DNA from: CAZNRY01 sp964575675
Lineage (GTDB): Bacteria > Eisenbacteria > RBG-16-71-46 > CAIMUX01 > VGJL01
Assembly: GCA_964575675.1 (NCBI GenBank)
Contig: CAZNRY010000051.1
Location: 1 to 21,985, forward strand
Direction: 5' to 3'
DNA length: 21,985 nt
A program made the translations under genes and the position numbers. The notes under the pieces are model-generated. The model was not told the origin of the DNA. It worked only from the letters and a program-made list of their open reading frames with translations, and made no database searches. Position 1 is the first letter of the stretch, and each line of letters starts with the position of its first letter. Shown here piece by piece: positions 1-6,868 of this stretch.

Positions 1-42
1 CTGGCAGTCATGAGGTCGTCGGTTCGATCCCGTCCAGCTCCA
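1..42 (+). tRNA. tRNA-Ala (anticodon GGC), 3' part only
   Basis: The window opens inside the anticodon loop. Bases 1-7 (ctggcag) fit positions 32-38 with U33, anticodon GGC (3-5) and A37. Bases 8-12 are the 3' anticodon strand, 13-17 (aggtc) a standard five-base variable loop, and 18-34 the T arm with loop ttcgatc. Bases 35-41 are the 3' acceptor strand and A42 the discriminator. CCA is not encoded. One T-stem pair (positions 50/64) is T-T. The 5' half is outside the window, so the identity rests on the anticodon and the alanine-like 3' end. Confidence 0.8.
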
Positions 43-55
43 ATTCGATTGAAAG

Positions 56-94
56 ACCCGCGCCCCCACCTAGGGGAGCGCGGGTTTCCGTTTG
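56..94. terminator. Rho-independent terminator after the tRNA, possibly bidirectional
   Basis: ACCCGCGC at 56-63 pairs perfectly with GCGCGGGT at 78-85, and an inner CCCC/GGGG extends the stem. The plus strand continues as tttccgttt, giving a U-rich tail. Read on the minus strand the same hairpin is followed by ctttc, so it could also end the converging clpP transcript, whose stop codon is at 130. Confidence 0.75.
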
Positions 95-129
95 AGGCGC
101 CCGAGCGGCGATCGGTCCGAGCGCGCCGC

Positions 130-765
130 TTAGGGTGTTTCCATCTCCGCCCGCTTCCCGATGATGCGGTTCACGAGCCCGTATTCGAGAGCTCGAGGCG
201 CGGCCATCCAGAAATCGCGGTCCGCGTCCTGCGAGACCGTCTCGGGTGACTTGCCGGTCGCGTCGCTGACGAGCTGGTTGTAGCGGTCACGCAGCCGGAT
301 GATCTCGTTCGCCGCGATCTCGAGATCCGACGCCTGACCAAAGCTGGCCGACGACGGCTGGTGGAGCAGGAAGCGGGAATGGGGGAGACTCATCCGGGCC
401 TCCCTTTCGGCCGCGATGAAGATCAGGACGGCGGCGCTGGCGCACAATCCGGCCACCAGGGTGCGGATGGGGGGGCGGACGAAACGAAGCATGTCGTAGA
501 TGCCGAAGCCAGAGTCCGCCTCGCCTCCGGGGCTATTGATGATGACCGTGATCGGCTTCTCCGGATCCTCCGCCTCGAGGAGCAGGAGAACCTGATAGAC
601 GCGCCGCGCGACCTCCGCCGTGATCTCCTCCGAGATCAAGATCGTCCGCGTCTTCAGGAACCGCTCCGTCATCTTCGGTTCCTCTTCCTTCTCGGGGGCG
701 GGCTTCGACTCTTCCCCCTCCTCTTCCCCCTCCTCGAACCGAACTCCGCCGATCAAGTCCTCCAC
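130..765 (-). CDS. clpP: ClpP-family serine protease (Clp proteolytic subunit), acidic N-terminal extension
   Basis: The 211-residue product is a ClpP-type peptidase. Family members form a barrel that degrades unfolded proteins delivered by Clp ATPases. The catalytic triad is visible: Ser110 in GLCAS, His135 in LLHQPS, and probably Asp184 in DADRDF, 49 residues after the His as in E. coli ClpP. The oligomer-groove motif INSPGG is at 76-81. Residues 11-30 are an acidic, Glu-rich stretch not usual in housekeeping ClpP, and the core begins near residue 32. The GTG start at 765 is chosen because AGGGAGG lies just upstream with a 6-nt gap. No clpX, clpA or trigger factor gene is adjacent, so this may be a second, divergent copy. 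Family assignment is firm; the partner ATPase is unknown. Confidence 0.88.
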   Translation of the reverse strand: MEDLIGGVRFEEGEEEGEESKPAPEKEEEPKMTERFLKTRTILISEEITAEVARRVYQVLLLLEAEDPEKPITVIINSPGGEADSGFGIYDMLRFVRPPIRTLVAGLCASAAVLIFIAAEREARMSLPHSRFLLHQPSSASFGQASDLEIAANEIIRLRDRYNQLVSDATGKSPETVSQDADRDFWMAAPRALEYGLVNRIIGKRAEMETP

Positions 766-830
766 GGAAACCTCCCTGTCGTAGCAATCCCGCAGGCCGC
801 GTCGTCTCTATTGAATCGGCCTTCCGCGCC

Positions 831-1301
831 TCATGCTTCAGTCGCCGATGCGCCGCCTTCCAGCGAGGAACCGGCAGTCCCGGAAAGGTCGATTAGTTGG
901 ATGCCGGCCAGTTCCGCGTACCGATAGATCCGCTCCTCCCGGTAGAACTCCCCGAAGTAGATCGTTCGGATCCCCGCGTTGGCGATCATCTTGAAGCAGT
1001 TCCAGCACGGGCTTGCGGTGGTGTAGATCTCGGATCCATCGATCCGGACCCCGTTCTTCGCCGCCTGGAGGACTGCGTTGGTCTCGGCGTGGATGGTCGC
1101 GACGCAGTGACCGTTCTCCATCATGTGGCCCGCCTCGTCGCAGTGCGGCATCCCGCGAATGCTGCCGTTGTAGCCGGTGGAGAGGATCGTGCGGTCGCGG
1201 ACGATGACGGCCCCCACCTGCTTGCGGTCGCAGGTCGAGCGGGTCGCGACGACCCGGGCGACCCCCATGAAGTACTCATGCCATCCGACCCGGGTGCTCA
1301 T
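831..1301 (-). CDS. Deoxycytidylate (dCMP) deaminase family protein
   Basis: The 156-residue product matches dCMP deaminases, zinc enzymes that convert dCMP to dUMP for thymidylate synthesis. The zinc and catalytic motif HAE is at 71-73, followed by TNAVLQAA, and the second zinc motif PCWNC is at 98-102. The N-terminal VGAVIVRDRTILSTGYNG segment is typical of the cytidine deaminase fold, and extra cysteines (24, 54, 66) fit the dCMP-specific branch. The ATG at 1301 is preferred over the TTG one codon upstream because GGAGG lies 5 nt before the ATG and too close to the TTG. The gene is 65 bp upstream of clpP on the same strand and may be cotranscribed with it. ComEB of Bacillus is a homologue, but no competence role is implied. 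Confidence 0.9.
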   Translation of the reverse strand: MSTRVGWHEYFMGVARVVATRSTCDRKQVGAVIVRDRTILSTGYNGSIRGMPHCDEAGHMMENGHCVATIHAETNAVLQAAKNGVRIDGSEIYTTASPCWNCFKMIANAGIRTIYFGEFYREERIYRYAELAGIQLIDLSGTAGSSLEGGASATEA

Positions 1302-1396
1302 CAATCCCTCCAGGTGCGCAGTCTAGCATGCGCCGGGAGGGGGCGCAGCGGCCGGCGGCTGGGGCGGGCAGCCGTCCTTCGAGGAGGCGCAAACTC

Positions 1397-1439
1397 TTGT
1401 AACCTCCCTTAACCTACGCCATACTCCCCATACGGAGGT
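1397..1439 (+). promoter_or_regulatory. Candidate promoter and operator for the HTH-DUF2087 gene
   Basis: TTGTAA (1397-1402) and CATACT (1420-1425) are 17 bp apart, each matching 4 of 6 bases of the sigma70 consensus. The predicted start of transcription is only about 10 nt before the ribosome site GGAGG (1436-1440). AACCT occurs twice in direct repeat at 1401 and 1411, one helical turn apart, between and overlapping the promoter elements. An imperfect inverted repeat (atac-tcc / ggaggtat) spans the ribosome site. These could be operator sites, possibly for the gene's own product. Confidence 0.4.
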
Positions 1440-1443
1440 ATAC

Positions 1444-1995
1444 ATGCCTAACACTCCAGCTGCGCACCCCTGCTTCCTGACGGCGGCGGAAGTGGCGTCG
1501 ATGTTGAAGTTGAACCACCAGGTCTTGGTCCGAAAGCTGCAAGCGGGGGAGATCCCCGCCTACAAGATCGGGAAGGACTGGCGCATCGAGGAGGGGGAGC
1601 TGCGCGCCTGGCTCCGCACGGTGTCGAATCAGCCGTCCGGCCCGAGCGGTAGCGAGGAGGAGGAGATCCGCCGGCGGTTCTTCGCGGGGGGGAGGCTGAA
1701 GCAGATCCCCGCGAAACGGAGTCGGCGGGAGATTGTCCTGAAAATCCTGGCAGAGGCGTTCCTGCCTGGGCGCGACTATCCCGAGGCGGAGGTGAACGAG
1801 ATCCTCACGGGGTTCCACGCGGACTTCTGCACACTGCGCCGCGAGCTCATCATGGGGCGTCACCTTGAGCGAGAGGCGGGGCGCTACCGTCGCGCAGCGA
1901 TCGACGCGTCGGAGGCGGGGGGATCGGAGGCGGCGCGGACGAATTCCGGCGAAAGAAGGCGAGGCGGAAGCCCCGCCCCTCGCGCTCGTACTTGA
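1444..1995 (+). CDS. Helix-turn-helix (excisionase-like) protein with DUF2087 domain
   Basis: The 183-residue product has two parts. Residues 11-58 form an excisionase/MerR-like winged helix (LTAAEVASMLKLN, then AYKIGKDWRI), a DNA-binding fold. Residues 75-150 match DUF2087, recognised from RRRFFAGGRLKQIPAKR, a central FLPGRDYPEAEVNEIL and FHADFCTLRRELI. DUF2087 proteins are presumed transcription regulators, but their ligand is not known. The ATG at 1444 follows GGAGG by 5 nt. The last 32 residues (Ala-, Gly-, Arg-rich) lie outside the domain and are read opposite the end of trmB, an overlap of 146 bp. The gene is alone on its strand, divergent from the dCMP deaminase, so it may regulate itself or its neighbours; that is inference. 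Confidence 0.82.
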   Translation: MPNTPAAHPCFLTAAEVASMLKLNHQVLVRKLQAGEIPAYKIGKDWRIEEGELRAWLRTVSNQPSGPSGSEEEEIRRRFFAGGRLKQIPAKRSRREIVLKILAEAFLPGRDYPEAEVNEILTGFHADFCTLRRELIMGRHLEREAGRYRRAAIDASEAGGSEAARTNSGERRRGGSPAPRART

Positions 1996-2548
1996 TCGCG
2001 TAGTTGGTGCGGACCGACTCGCGCCCCTGCTCGGTGACCGGCGTCTCCTCGAAGCAGAGATGCGCGGCGAGCGTCGCCCGAGCCTCCTCGAAATAGGGCA
2101 GGACATCGGTCGCGATCGCAAGAATGCCGCCCGGCCCCAAGACCCGAGCTGAGAGGTCGAAGAGGGGTCTTCCGAGGAGACGCCGCTTGGCATGTCGCTT
2201 CTTCGGCCAGGGGTCGGGGAAGTAGACATGGATCGCGGTGACGGAACCGGCGGGCGCCCAGCGGGCCAAGAGGTCGAACGCGTCGGCCCGGATTAGCCGG
2301 ATGTTCATGCGTCCGTCGCGGGCGACGCGCTCCGCACTCAGGCGAAGCCACTTGCCAGCACGCTCGACACCTAGGAACCCGGTCTCCGGACTCGCGGCTG
2401 CCTGTTGCCGGAGGAAGAGACCCTTGCCGCTGCCGACCTCGATTTCAATGCCTTGCGGCTCGAACCCAAACACCTCCGCCCAGTGAAGAGGGGGAACCTT
2501 GCCGGCCAGATCGAGGATCCAGCCGTGCGGGTCTGGTCGCTCGGTCAT
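1850..2548 (-). CDS. trmB: tRNA (guanine-N7)-methyltransferase TrmB
   Basis: The product of 232 residues is the SAM-dependent enzyme that methylates N7 of G46 in the tRNA variable loop. The SAM-binding motif I is IEIEVGSGKGLFL (34-46), and the family signature YFPDPWPKKRHAKRR lies at 109-123. The core normally ends after the TNYAIKYEREG strand, near residue 201 here. Residues 202-232 are a proline- and arginine-rich tail that overlaps the converging DUF2087 gene and is probably not catalytic. The ATG at 2548 lies 14 nt after the mrp stop codon and has only a weak ribosome site, so translation is likely coupled to mrp. Function is assigned with high confidence; the tail is unusual. Confidence 0.93.
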   Translation of the reverse strand: MTERPDPHGWILDLAGKVPPLHWAEVFGFEPQGIEIEVGSGKGLFLRQQAAASPETGFLGVERAGKWLRLSAERVARDGRMNIRLIRADAFDLLARWAPAGSVTAIHVYFPDPWPKKRHAKRRLLGRPLFDLSARVLGPGGILAIATDVLPYFEEARATLAAHLCFEETPVTEQGRESVRTNYAIKYEREGRGFRLAFFRRNSSAPPPIPPPPTRRSLRDGSAPPLAQGDAP

Positions 2549-2562
2549 GCGGCCCGGCGCCG

Positions 2563-3606
2563 TCAGACCTGAGGTCCGAGTCTTGCCAACAGGGCCTCGG
2601 CCGCAGCCTGGAACGCGCGGCCCGCGGGAGAATCGGGCGCCTTGGCCACGATGGGCTCCCCGAGGTCGCCGCCGAGGGCGATCCGAGGATCGATCGGGAT
2701 CTCGCCCAACAACGGGATTCCCAGACGCTCCGCCTCCTTCCGCCCGCCCCCCGACCGGAAGATCTCGGTCTTCTCGCCGCAGTGCGGGCAGAGGAAGGCG
2801 CTCATGTTTTCGATGATTCCGAGTATGGGAACCTCGACTTTTTGGAACATCGCGACACCCTTGCCCGCATCGATCAGTGCGACGTCCTGGGGGGTCGTCA
2901 CGATGACCACCCCGGTCAAAGCGACCTTCTGCGCGATCGAGATCTGCACATCGCCGGTTCCGGGCGGCAGGTCCATGACGAGGATCTCGGCCCCATCCCA
3001 GGCGACGTCGGTCATGAGTTGATCAAGGGCCTTCCCGACCATCGGTCCCCGCCAGATGACGGGAGTGTTGCGGTCGATCAGATAGCCGATCGACATCGAG
3101 CTGACGTCGAAGCGGGAGAGGGGGACGAGCTTCTCGTCGCGAATCGCGGGCTGCTCGCCCTCCATCCCCATCATCAAGGGAATGCTCGGGCCGTAGATGT
3201 CGCAGTCGAGCAAGGCGACCCGGCGCCCCTTCGAGGCAAGCGCCAGGGCGAGGTTCACCGCAACGGTGGACTTGCCGACGCCCCCCTTGCCGCTGGCGAC
3301 GGCGATTTTGAATGGGATATCGCGGAGCATCTCCGGCATGGCCGGCGGGGGAGCGCCCTGCGCCTGCGGCGCCCGGGCCTTCATGCGGACCTCGTGCGGG
3401 ATGCCGAGGGCGGTAAGCCGCTCGCGGGCGGCGCCCTCGATCTCGGAGGCCGCCGTCGGATGCGTCGTGGACATTTCGAGGGAAACGATCCAGCGTCCCG
3501 ACTCCTCCTGCACATCCTTCACGTAGCCTAGTGAAACGATCTCCCGGTCGATGCCGGGGAACCGGACCGTGCGCAGCGCCTCAAGAATCCTCTCCGTCTC
3601 GCTCAT
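2563..3606 (-). CDS. mrp: Mrp/NBP35-family iron-sulfur cluster carrier ATPase
   Basis: The 347-residue protein carries an N-terminal MIP18/DUF59 domain (about 1-80), a proline/alanine linker, and a deviant Walker A P-loop NTPase of the MinD/Mrp class (GKGGVGKS, 106-113). The CPHC motif at 273-276 supplies the paired cysteines that in this family hold a bridging 4Fe-4S cluster at the dimer interface. Related signatures are LLDCDIYGPSIP and MDLPPGTGD. It acts in the cytosol, passing clusters to apo-proteins. ATG 3606 is preferred to the GTG at 3612 because AGGAG lies 5 nt before the ATG and directly abuts the GTG. It heads an operon with trmB. Also known as ApbC. Confidence 0.94.
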   Translation of the reverse strand: MSETERILEALRTVRFPGIDREIVSLGYVKDVQEESGRWIVSLEMSTTHPTAASEIEGAARERLTALGIPHEVRMKARAPQAQGAPPPAMPEMLRDIPFKIAVASGKGGVGKSTVAVNLALALASKGRRVALLDCDIYGPSIPLMMGMEGEQPAIRDEKLVPLSRFDVSSMSIGYLIDRNTPVIWRGPMVGKALDQLMTDVAWDGAEILVMDLPPGTGDVQISIAQKVALTGVVIVTTPQDVALIDAGKGVAMFQKVEVPILGIIENMSAFLCPHCGEKTEIFRSGGGRKEAERLGIPLLGEIPIDPRIALGGDLGEPIVAKAPDSPAGRAFQAAAEALLARLGPQV

Positions 3607-4016
3607 CCTCACTCCTCATGGTTGCCTGCCGCGGCGTGGAATCGCGCGTACGAACCGTTCAGTATAGCGACTCCCGGGATCCGCCGCCCGATACGATCTG
3701 GCGTCCTTTGCGGCGCCCGTCGCCTCTCCGCGCGAGCTGGACGGCCGCCTTGCGCGATCCGCCTTGCTTTGCTATACCGATCGGGGGAAGAGGACGGGCC
3801 GGTCGGCCCGGGGAAGGGAGTGCGGAGAGTGGATGGGCCTCTGGGCCTCGGTACGGCCCTGACGGGCGTGGCCGCCCGGCCAGCGCGGCGCGCTCCCCTC
3901 GTTTTCCTTCCGCTCGCTTTCGCCCACGATGGAATCGCTGATGATCGGATGGATAGATGTCCCGCCGCATTCGGGCAGGTCGATGTTGAGAACTGCCCTG
4001 AAGGAGGATCCCGTCC
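3607..4016. other. Divergent intergenic region between mrp and maeB
   Basis: These 410 bp contain no credible gene. A minus-strand TATACT box (complement of 3661-3666) lies 55 bp before mrp, with no good -35 hexamer. A plus-strand promoter candidate for maeB is at 3750-3778. The rest is GC-rich with short hairpins, for example AGCGC/GCGCT (3882-3894) followed by a pyrimidine-rich run with tttt near 3902, which could attenuate the maeB leader. The maeB ribosome site AAGGAGG is at 4001-4007. Confidence 0.5.
3750..3778 (+). promoter_or_regulatory. Candidate sigma70-type promoter for maeB
   Basis: TTGCGC (3750-3755) and TATACC (3773-3778) are separated by exactly 17 bp. The -10 matches 4 of 6 bases and the -35 matches 3 of 6. 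It would give a leader of about 230 nt, which is long but consistent with the hairpin-rich sequence before maeB. Confidence 0.3.
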
Positions 4017-6284
4017 ATGAGCTTGAAAGAAGATGCGCTCCAGTACCATTCTGCGGGCCGACCGGGGAAGATCGAGGTGGTCTCCACCAAGCCTTGCGTG
4101 ACGCAGCGGGATCTCTCCCTGGCCTACACTCCCGGGGTCGCGGATCCTTGTCTGGAGATCGCGAAGAATCCTGAGGACGCCTACCGTTACACGGCGCGCG
4201 GGAACCTGGTCGCCGTCATCAGCAACGGGACGGCAGTTCTCGGCCTCGGGAACATCGGGGCGCTGGCCGGCAAGCCGGTGATGGAGGGCAAAGGGGTCCT
4301 TTTCAAGCGATTCGCCGACATCGACGTCTTCGACATTGAGGTCGCCACGGAGGACGCCCAAGAGGTGATCCGCCTCTGCCAGCTTCTCGAGCCCACCTTC
4401 GGCGGGATCAACCTCGAGGACATCAAGGCCCCCGAGTGTTTCCTGATCGAAGAGACCCTGAAGAAGACGATGGGGATCCCAGTCTTCCACGACGACCAGC
4501 ACGGCACGGCGATCATATCCGGAGCCGCGCTCTTGAACGCCGCCGAGTTGACGAAGCGTCGCCTCGATTCCATTCGGGTCGTCGTGAGCGGGGCGGGGGC
4601 GTCGGGGATCGCCTGCGCGAAGTTTTATGTCTCCCTCGGCGTGAAGCTCGAGAACATCATGATGCTCGACACGAAGGGGGTGATCTACAAGGGCCGTAAC
4701 GAAGGCATGAACTCCTACAAGGAGCAATTCGCCCGCGATACGAAGTGCCGCACGCTCGAGGAGGCGCTTGTCGACGCGGACCTCTTCCTCGGCCTCTCGG
4801 GGGCCAACCTGCTGAAACCCGAATGGCTGAAGAAGATGGCCAAGGACCCGATCGTTTTCGCGATGGCGAATCCGAATCCCGAGATCACTTACCCAGACGC
4901 GGTGGCGGCGCGCAAGGACGTCATCATGGCGACCGGGCGCAGCGATTACCCGAACCAGGTCAACAATGTCCTCGGCTTCCCCTTCATCTTCCGAGGAGCG
5001 TTGGACTGCCGCGCCACGACGATCAATGAGGAAATGAAGCAGGCCGCGGCCCATGCCCTCGCTGATCTGGCGAAGCAGGACGTGCCCGACAAGGTGTCGC
5101 GCGCCTACCAGGATCAGGTGTTCCACTTCGGACGCGAGTATCTGATCCCGAAGCCCTTCGACTACCGCGTCCTTCTCTGGGAGGCCGCGGCGGTCGCCAA
5201 GGCGGCGATGGAGACGGGCGTCGCGAAGAAGCCCCTCGACATCGAGGAGTATCGCTACCGCCTCGAGAAACTGCTGGGGCGCAGCCGGGAGCTGATGCGG
5301 GTGATCATCAACCGGGCCAAGAGATCGCCCAAGCGGATCGTCTACGCCGAGGGCGAGAACGACCGCATCATCCGAGCGATTGTGATGGTCCGTGAGGAGA
5401 AACTCGCCCAGGCGATCCTGGTCGGACGCCCCGCGCTGATCAAGGCTGCTTTCGAGCGGCTCGGGTTGGAGATGGGCAACACCGAGATCGTGGACATCGA
5501 ACGCGATCCGCGGCTCGAGTCCTACGTGGAGGAGTACTACTGCCTGCGCCGCCGCAAGGGGATCACGATGGACGGCGCCCGCACGGCCATGAAGAACCCG
5601 AACGTCTTTGCCGCCATGATGGTCCATCAGGGCGATGCCGACGGCATGGTTTCCGGGATCGCGCACCGATATTCGGAAACAATCCGGCCCGCCCTGCAGA
5701 TCATCAACATGCGCGATGGGGTGAAGAGGGTGAGCGGGCTGGAGGTGCTGGTCGTCCGCAACCGCGTCTTCTTCTTCGCGGACCCGGTCGTCAACATCAA
5801 TCCGACGGCGGAGGAGCTGGCCGAGATCGCCCGCCTTGCGGCGGAGGTCGCGCGCGAGTTTGGCTTCGAGCCCAAGGTTGCGATGCTTTCGTACTCTAAC
5901 TTCGGGACCGTGGACGACGACAGGACGAGGAAGATCCGCCGCGCCCTCGAGATCCTTCACGAGAAGGAGCCGGACCTGATCGCGGACGGCGAAATGCAGG
6001 GCGACACGGCCGTCGTGCAGGAGATCATCGGCCGCTTCTATCCTTTCAGCTCGCTGAAGGGCCACGAGGCGAACGTTCTGATCTTCCCCGACCTCGACTC
6101 GGCGAACATCGCATACAAGCTCCTGCAGCGCTTGGGCGGAGCCGAGGTGATCGGTCCGATTCTGATGGGGATGTCGAAGCCGGTGCACCTCCTGCAGCCG
6201 CAGTCAGAGGACACGGACATCGTCAATGCGACGGCGATCGCGGCGGTCGAGAGCGCGCTTTCCCCGAGGGGGCCGCTGAGCTAG
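4017..6284 (+). CDS. maeB: NADP-type malic enzyme with C-terminal phosphotransacetylase-like domain (MaeB)
   Basis: The 755-residue product is a MaeB-type malic enzyme, which decarboxylates malate to pyruvate while reducing NAD(P). The malic domain occupies about 1-160, with the catalytic Tyr in SLAYTPGVADP (Y37) and Lys in GKPVMEGKGVLFKRFADID; metal-ligand acids lie in GINLEDIKAPECF and FHDDQHGTA. The Rossmann domain follows, with VVSGAGASGIA near 188-198. From about 430 the protein becomes a phosphate acetyltransferase-like domain, which in this family is regulatory (acetyl-CoA sensing) rather than catalytic. The length is normal for the hybrid enzyme. ATG 4017 follows AAGGAGG by 9 nt. The TAG stop lies within the left end of the palindromic element that starts at 6282, so the element may have replaced the native 3' end. 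Confidence 0.96.
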   Translation: MSLKEDALQYHSAGRPGKIEVVSTKPCVTQRDLSLAYTPGVADPCLEIAKNPEDAYRYTARGNLVAVISNGTAVLGLGNIGALAGKPVMEGKGVLFKRFADIDVFDIEVATEDAQEVIRLCQLLEPTFGGINLEDIKAPECFLIEETLKKTMGIPVFHDDQHGTAIISGAALLNAAELTKRRLDSIRVVVSGAGASGIACAKFYVSLGVKLENIMMLDTKGVIYKGRNEGMNSYKEQFARDTKCRTLEEALVDADLFLGLSGANLLKPEWLKKMAKDPIVFAMANPNPEITYPDAVAARKDVIMATGRSDYPNQVNNVLGFPFIFRGALDCRATTINEEMKQAAAHALADLAKQDVPDKVSRAYQDQVFHFGREYLIPKPFDYRVLLWEAAAVAKAAMETGVAKKPLDIEEYRYRLEKLLGRSRELMRVIINRAKRSPKRIVYAEGENDRIIRAIVMVREEKLAQAILVGRPALIKAAFERLGLEMGNTEIVDIERDPRLESYVEEYYCLRRRKGITMDGARTAMKNPNVFAAMMVHQGDADGMVSGIAHRYSETIRPALQIINMRDGVKRVSGLEVLVVRNRVFFFADPVVNINPTAEELAEIARLAAEVAREFGFEPKVAMLSYSNFGTVDDDRTRKIRRALEILHEKEPDLIADGEMQGDTAVVQEIIGRFYPFSSLKGHEANVLIFPDLDSANIAYKLLQRLGGAEVIGPILMGMSKPVHLLQPQSEDTDIVNATAIAAVESALSPRGPLS

Positions 6285-6466
6285 CCCGCATTTCTCACCA
6301 CCGTTCGTCGCGAAACGGCGTCAGATGGCCGTAGATGCAAGTCGCGCGCGGCGAGGCCGACGTAGGCATACTCGCTGCAGTATGTCGAGGAGGCCGAGCA
6401 AGCGCGACGCCGCAGATGCGGCCAGATGCGCCGTTGCAGCAGAAGGCTGGTGAGAAATGTGGGCTA
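6282..6466. repeat. 185-bp MITE-like palindromic element with 19-bp terminal inverted repeats
   Basis: The left end tagcccgcatttctcacca (6282-6300) is the reverse complement of 6448-6466 at 18 of 19 positions, and the single difference would be a G-U pair in RNA. Complementarity continues inward at symmetric positions: AACGGCG (6314-6320) with CGCCGTT (6429-6435), GTCGCGC (6341-6347) with GCGCGAC (6402-6408), and CATACT/AGTATG (6367-6372/6379-6384) around a 6-nt central loop. The whole unit can therefore fold as one long imperfect hairpin. It has no coding capacity. TA at both outer ends is compatible with a TA target duplication, though TA could also belong to the repeat. A non-autonomous transposon is the likeliest reading, with a REP-like or terminator role as the alternative. 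The rest of this gene gap (6467-6585) shows nothing recognisable. Confidence 0.75.
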
Positions 6467-6585
6467 AACCGCCAGACAGCTCGATGTGACTCGGGACAGC
6501 GTTGCGTCATGGAGGCGGGATGTCGGCCCGGGAGATGTGCGGGCGGCCCGCCTCCGGTCCATGCCCGGCGGGAGAGGGGACTCGC

Positions 6586-6834
6586 CTATGCGGGCCCGGA
6601 CTCGTCGAAGGCCGCGGGGCCGGTACGGCGGAGGATGGCCTCCCGAGCGATCTCCGCCCAGTCTGCAGGCACGACGACGCGGACCTCGCCTAAGCCGTCG
6701 AGCGTGAGCCCCACGACGGGCCCGACGCTCTCGTAGTCCAGGTCGGCGGGGATTTCCTGCGCCTCGAGGTATCCCCTCACGATCTCCGCTTCTGCGATCC
6801 CCGACGCTCGATAGACGACAACGAGCCGGTCCAT
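6586..6834 (-). CDS. DUF2007-family small protein
   Basis: This 82-residue protein resembles DUF2007, annotated as a putative signal-transducing domain with a ferredoxin-like fold. It starts with a strand (LVVVYRASG), a helix (IAEAEIVRGYLEAQEIPADL) and ends with VRVVVPADWAEIAREAIL, the usual family pattern. There is no signal peptide or membrane segment. The ATG at 6834 follows GGGAGGG by 7 nt. It lies 34 bp downstream of the ABC permease on the same strand and probably closes that operon. The biochemical role of DUF2007 is unknown; a regulatory link to the transporter is only suggested by position. Confidence 0.8.
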   Translation of the reverse strand: MDRLVVVYRASGIAEAEIVRGYLEAQEIPADLDYESVGPVVGLTLDGLGEVRVVVPADWAEIAREAILRRTGPAAFDESGPA

Positions 6835-6868
6835 TGTTCAACCCTCCCAGGGCGCGCGGGCGGCCGCT

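Noticed and set aside
3609..6188. An 859-codon minus-strand open frame opposite maeB
   Set aside because: It is Arg/His/Asp-rich with no recognisable domain, and lies antisense to a clear malic enzyme gene; long antisense frames are common in GC-rich DNA.
6335..6736. A 133-codon plus-strand frame beginning in the palindromic element
   Set aside because: It runs across the element and antisense to the DUF2007 gene, with no ribosome site or recognisable domain.
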